Shown here: positions 63,772 to 64,000 of the stretch, in pieces
Position numbering within the stretch: position 1 is the stretch's first letter
Layout: each line of letters begins with the position of its first letter
Source of the DNA: Gammaproteobacteria bacterium
GTDB lineage: Bacteria > Pseudomonadota > Gammaproteobacteria > Arenicellales > JAANXG01
Length of the DNA stretch: 64,000 nucleotides
Assembly (NCBI GenBank): GCA_024639325.1
Contig: JAHEIO010000010.1
Location: 1-64,000, forward strand
Direction of reading: 5' to 3'
Program-made: the position numbers and the translations under genes
The notes under the pieces: model-generated
The model's database searches: none
What the model saw: the letters and a program-made list of their open reading frames with translations, nothing else
What the model was told of the DNA's origin: nothing

Positions 63772-64000
63772 TCAGAAGTAGTGACGATTATTTCCCAGGA
63801 TGGGATTCAATCTGCTATAAATCAGGCTGCTCAGGCCCGAATTTTGTGGGTTGATACGTATGAGCTGACAGGGGAAAAAGTCAATAATGTCGGGAGCCGC
63901 CGAGGCAACGCACTATTCGAACCGTGGGGAGTGGCCTACCTGGATAGTGCTGACATCCAACTACATCGCGTGGGGATTGATAACCTGGAACCATGCCGTT
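63769..64000 (+). CDS. Hypothetical protein, 5' part only
   Basis: An open frame of 77 codons runs off the right edge (start Met-Ser-Glu-Val-Val-Thr). The ATG lies in a repeat arm, so the GTG at 63781 may be the true start. The visible part is soluble, with QARILWVDTYELTGEKV; no family is recognised. Confidence 0.4.
   Translation, partial: MSEVVTIISQDGIQSAINQAAQARILWVDTYELTGEKVNNVGSRRGNALFEPWGVAYLDSADIQLHRVGIDNLEPCR

Overview
The window looks like a chromosomal contig from a free-living, fairly GC-rich gammaproteobacterium. Support: the gmk-rpoZ-spoT-ridA-recG-ubiA and ubiE-ubiJ-ubiB gene orders, the secB-gpsA block with an upstream rhodanese gene, and a pyrophosphate-type phosphofructokinase of the kind seen in methanotrophs and sulfur oxidisers. 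Genus cannot be read from the sequence. No rRNA, tRNA, CRISPR array, phage module or complete insertion sequence was found.

Layout. 1-6360: PPi-phosphofructokinase, hemB, a DUF971 gene and the ubiquinone genes ubiE-ubiJ-ubiB. 6513-12170: a SUF iron-sulfur operon (sufB-C-D-S-T plus a Rieske ferredoxin) preceded by a near-perfect IscR type-1 operator. 12180-29358: housekeeping and envelope genes (fetB, ctpA, envC-like, arsR, rhodanese, secB, gpsA, trmL, hemJ, hemW, hslR, Nudix hydrolases, a KefB-type antiporter, two outer-membrane barrels, rdgB-rph) ending in a coupled Ser/Thr kinase and PP2C phosphatase pair. 29435-41769: the yicC-gmk-rpoZ-spoT-ridA-recG-ubiA block, interrupted between yicC and gmk by about 4.9 kb of accessory DNA with a stress protein, gene remnants, an AT-rich acetyltransferase and a BenE permease.

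41858-63591 is metabolic and transport territory: an orphan ParA ATPase; a polyamine-type ABC importer with two paralogous binding proteins; the AmmeMemoRadiSam trio; a carnitine dehydrogenase plus BKACE pair; two c-type cytochromes; and an ectoine-catabolism-like set (eutB, eutD/doeA, eutE/doeB) with an enolase-superfamily enzyme and a Tat-exported solute-binding protein. Together these suggest scavenging of nitrogenous compatible solutes and polyamines, as expected in a saline habitat.

The most unusual signal is a dispersed palindromic repeat with TAGCCCGCA ends. It sits exactly on gene borders: its terminal TAG is the stop codon of four genes (hslR, an outer-membrane barrel, a NudL-type gene, a KefB-type gene), and its complementary end supplies the ATG start codon of two others (hemW and ubiA, both beginning Met-Arg-Ala-Ser). 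Other notable points are a terminator-like perfect hairpin inside ubiJ, a 21-bp inverted repeat by the AMMECR1 gene, and a fossil fusion of a class-III aminotransferase.
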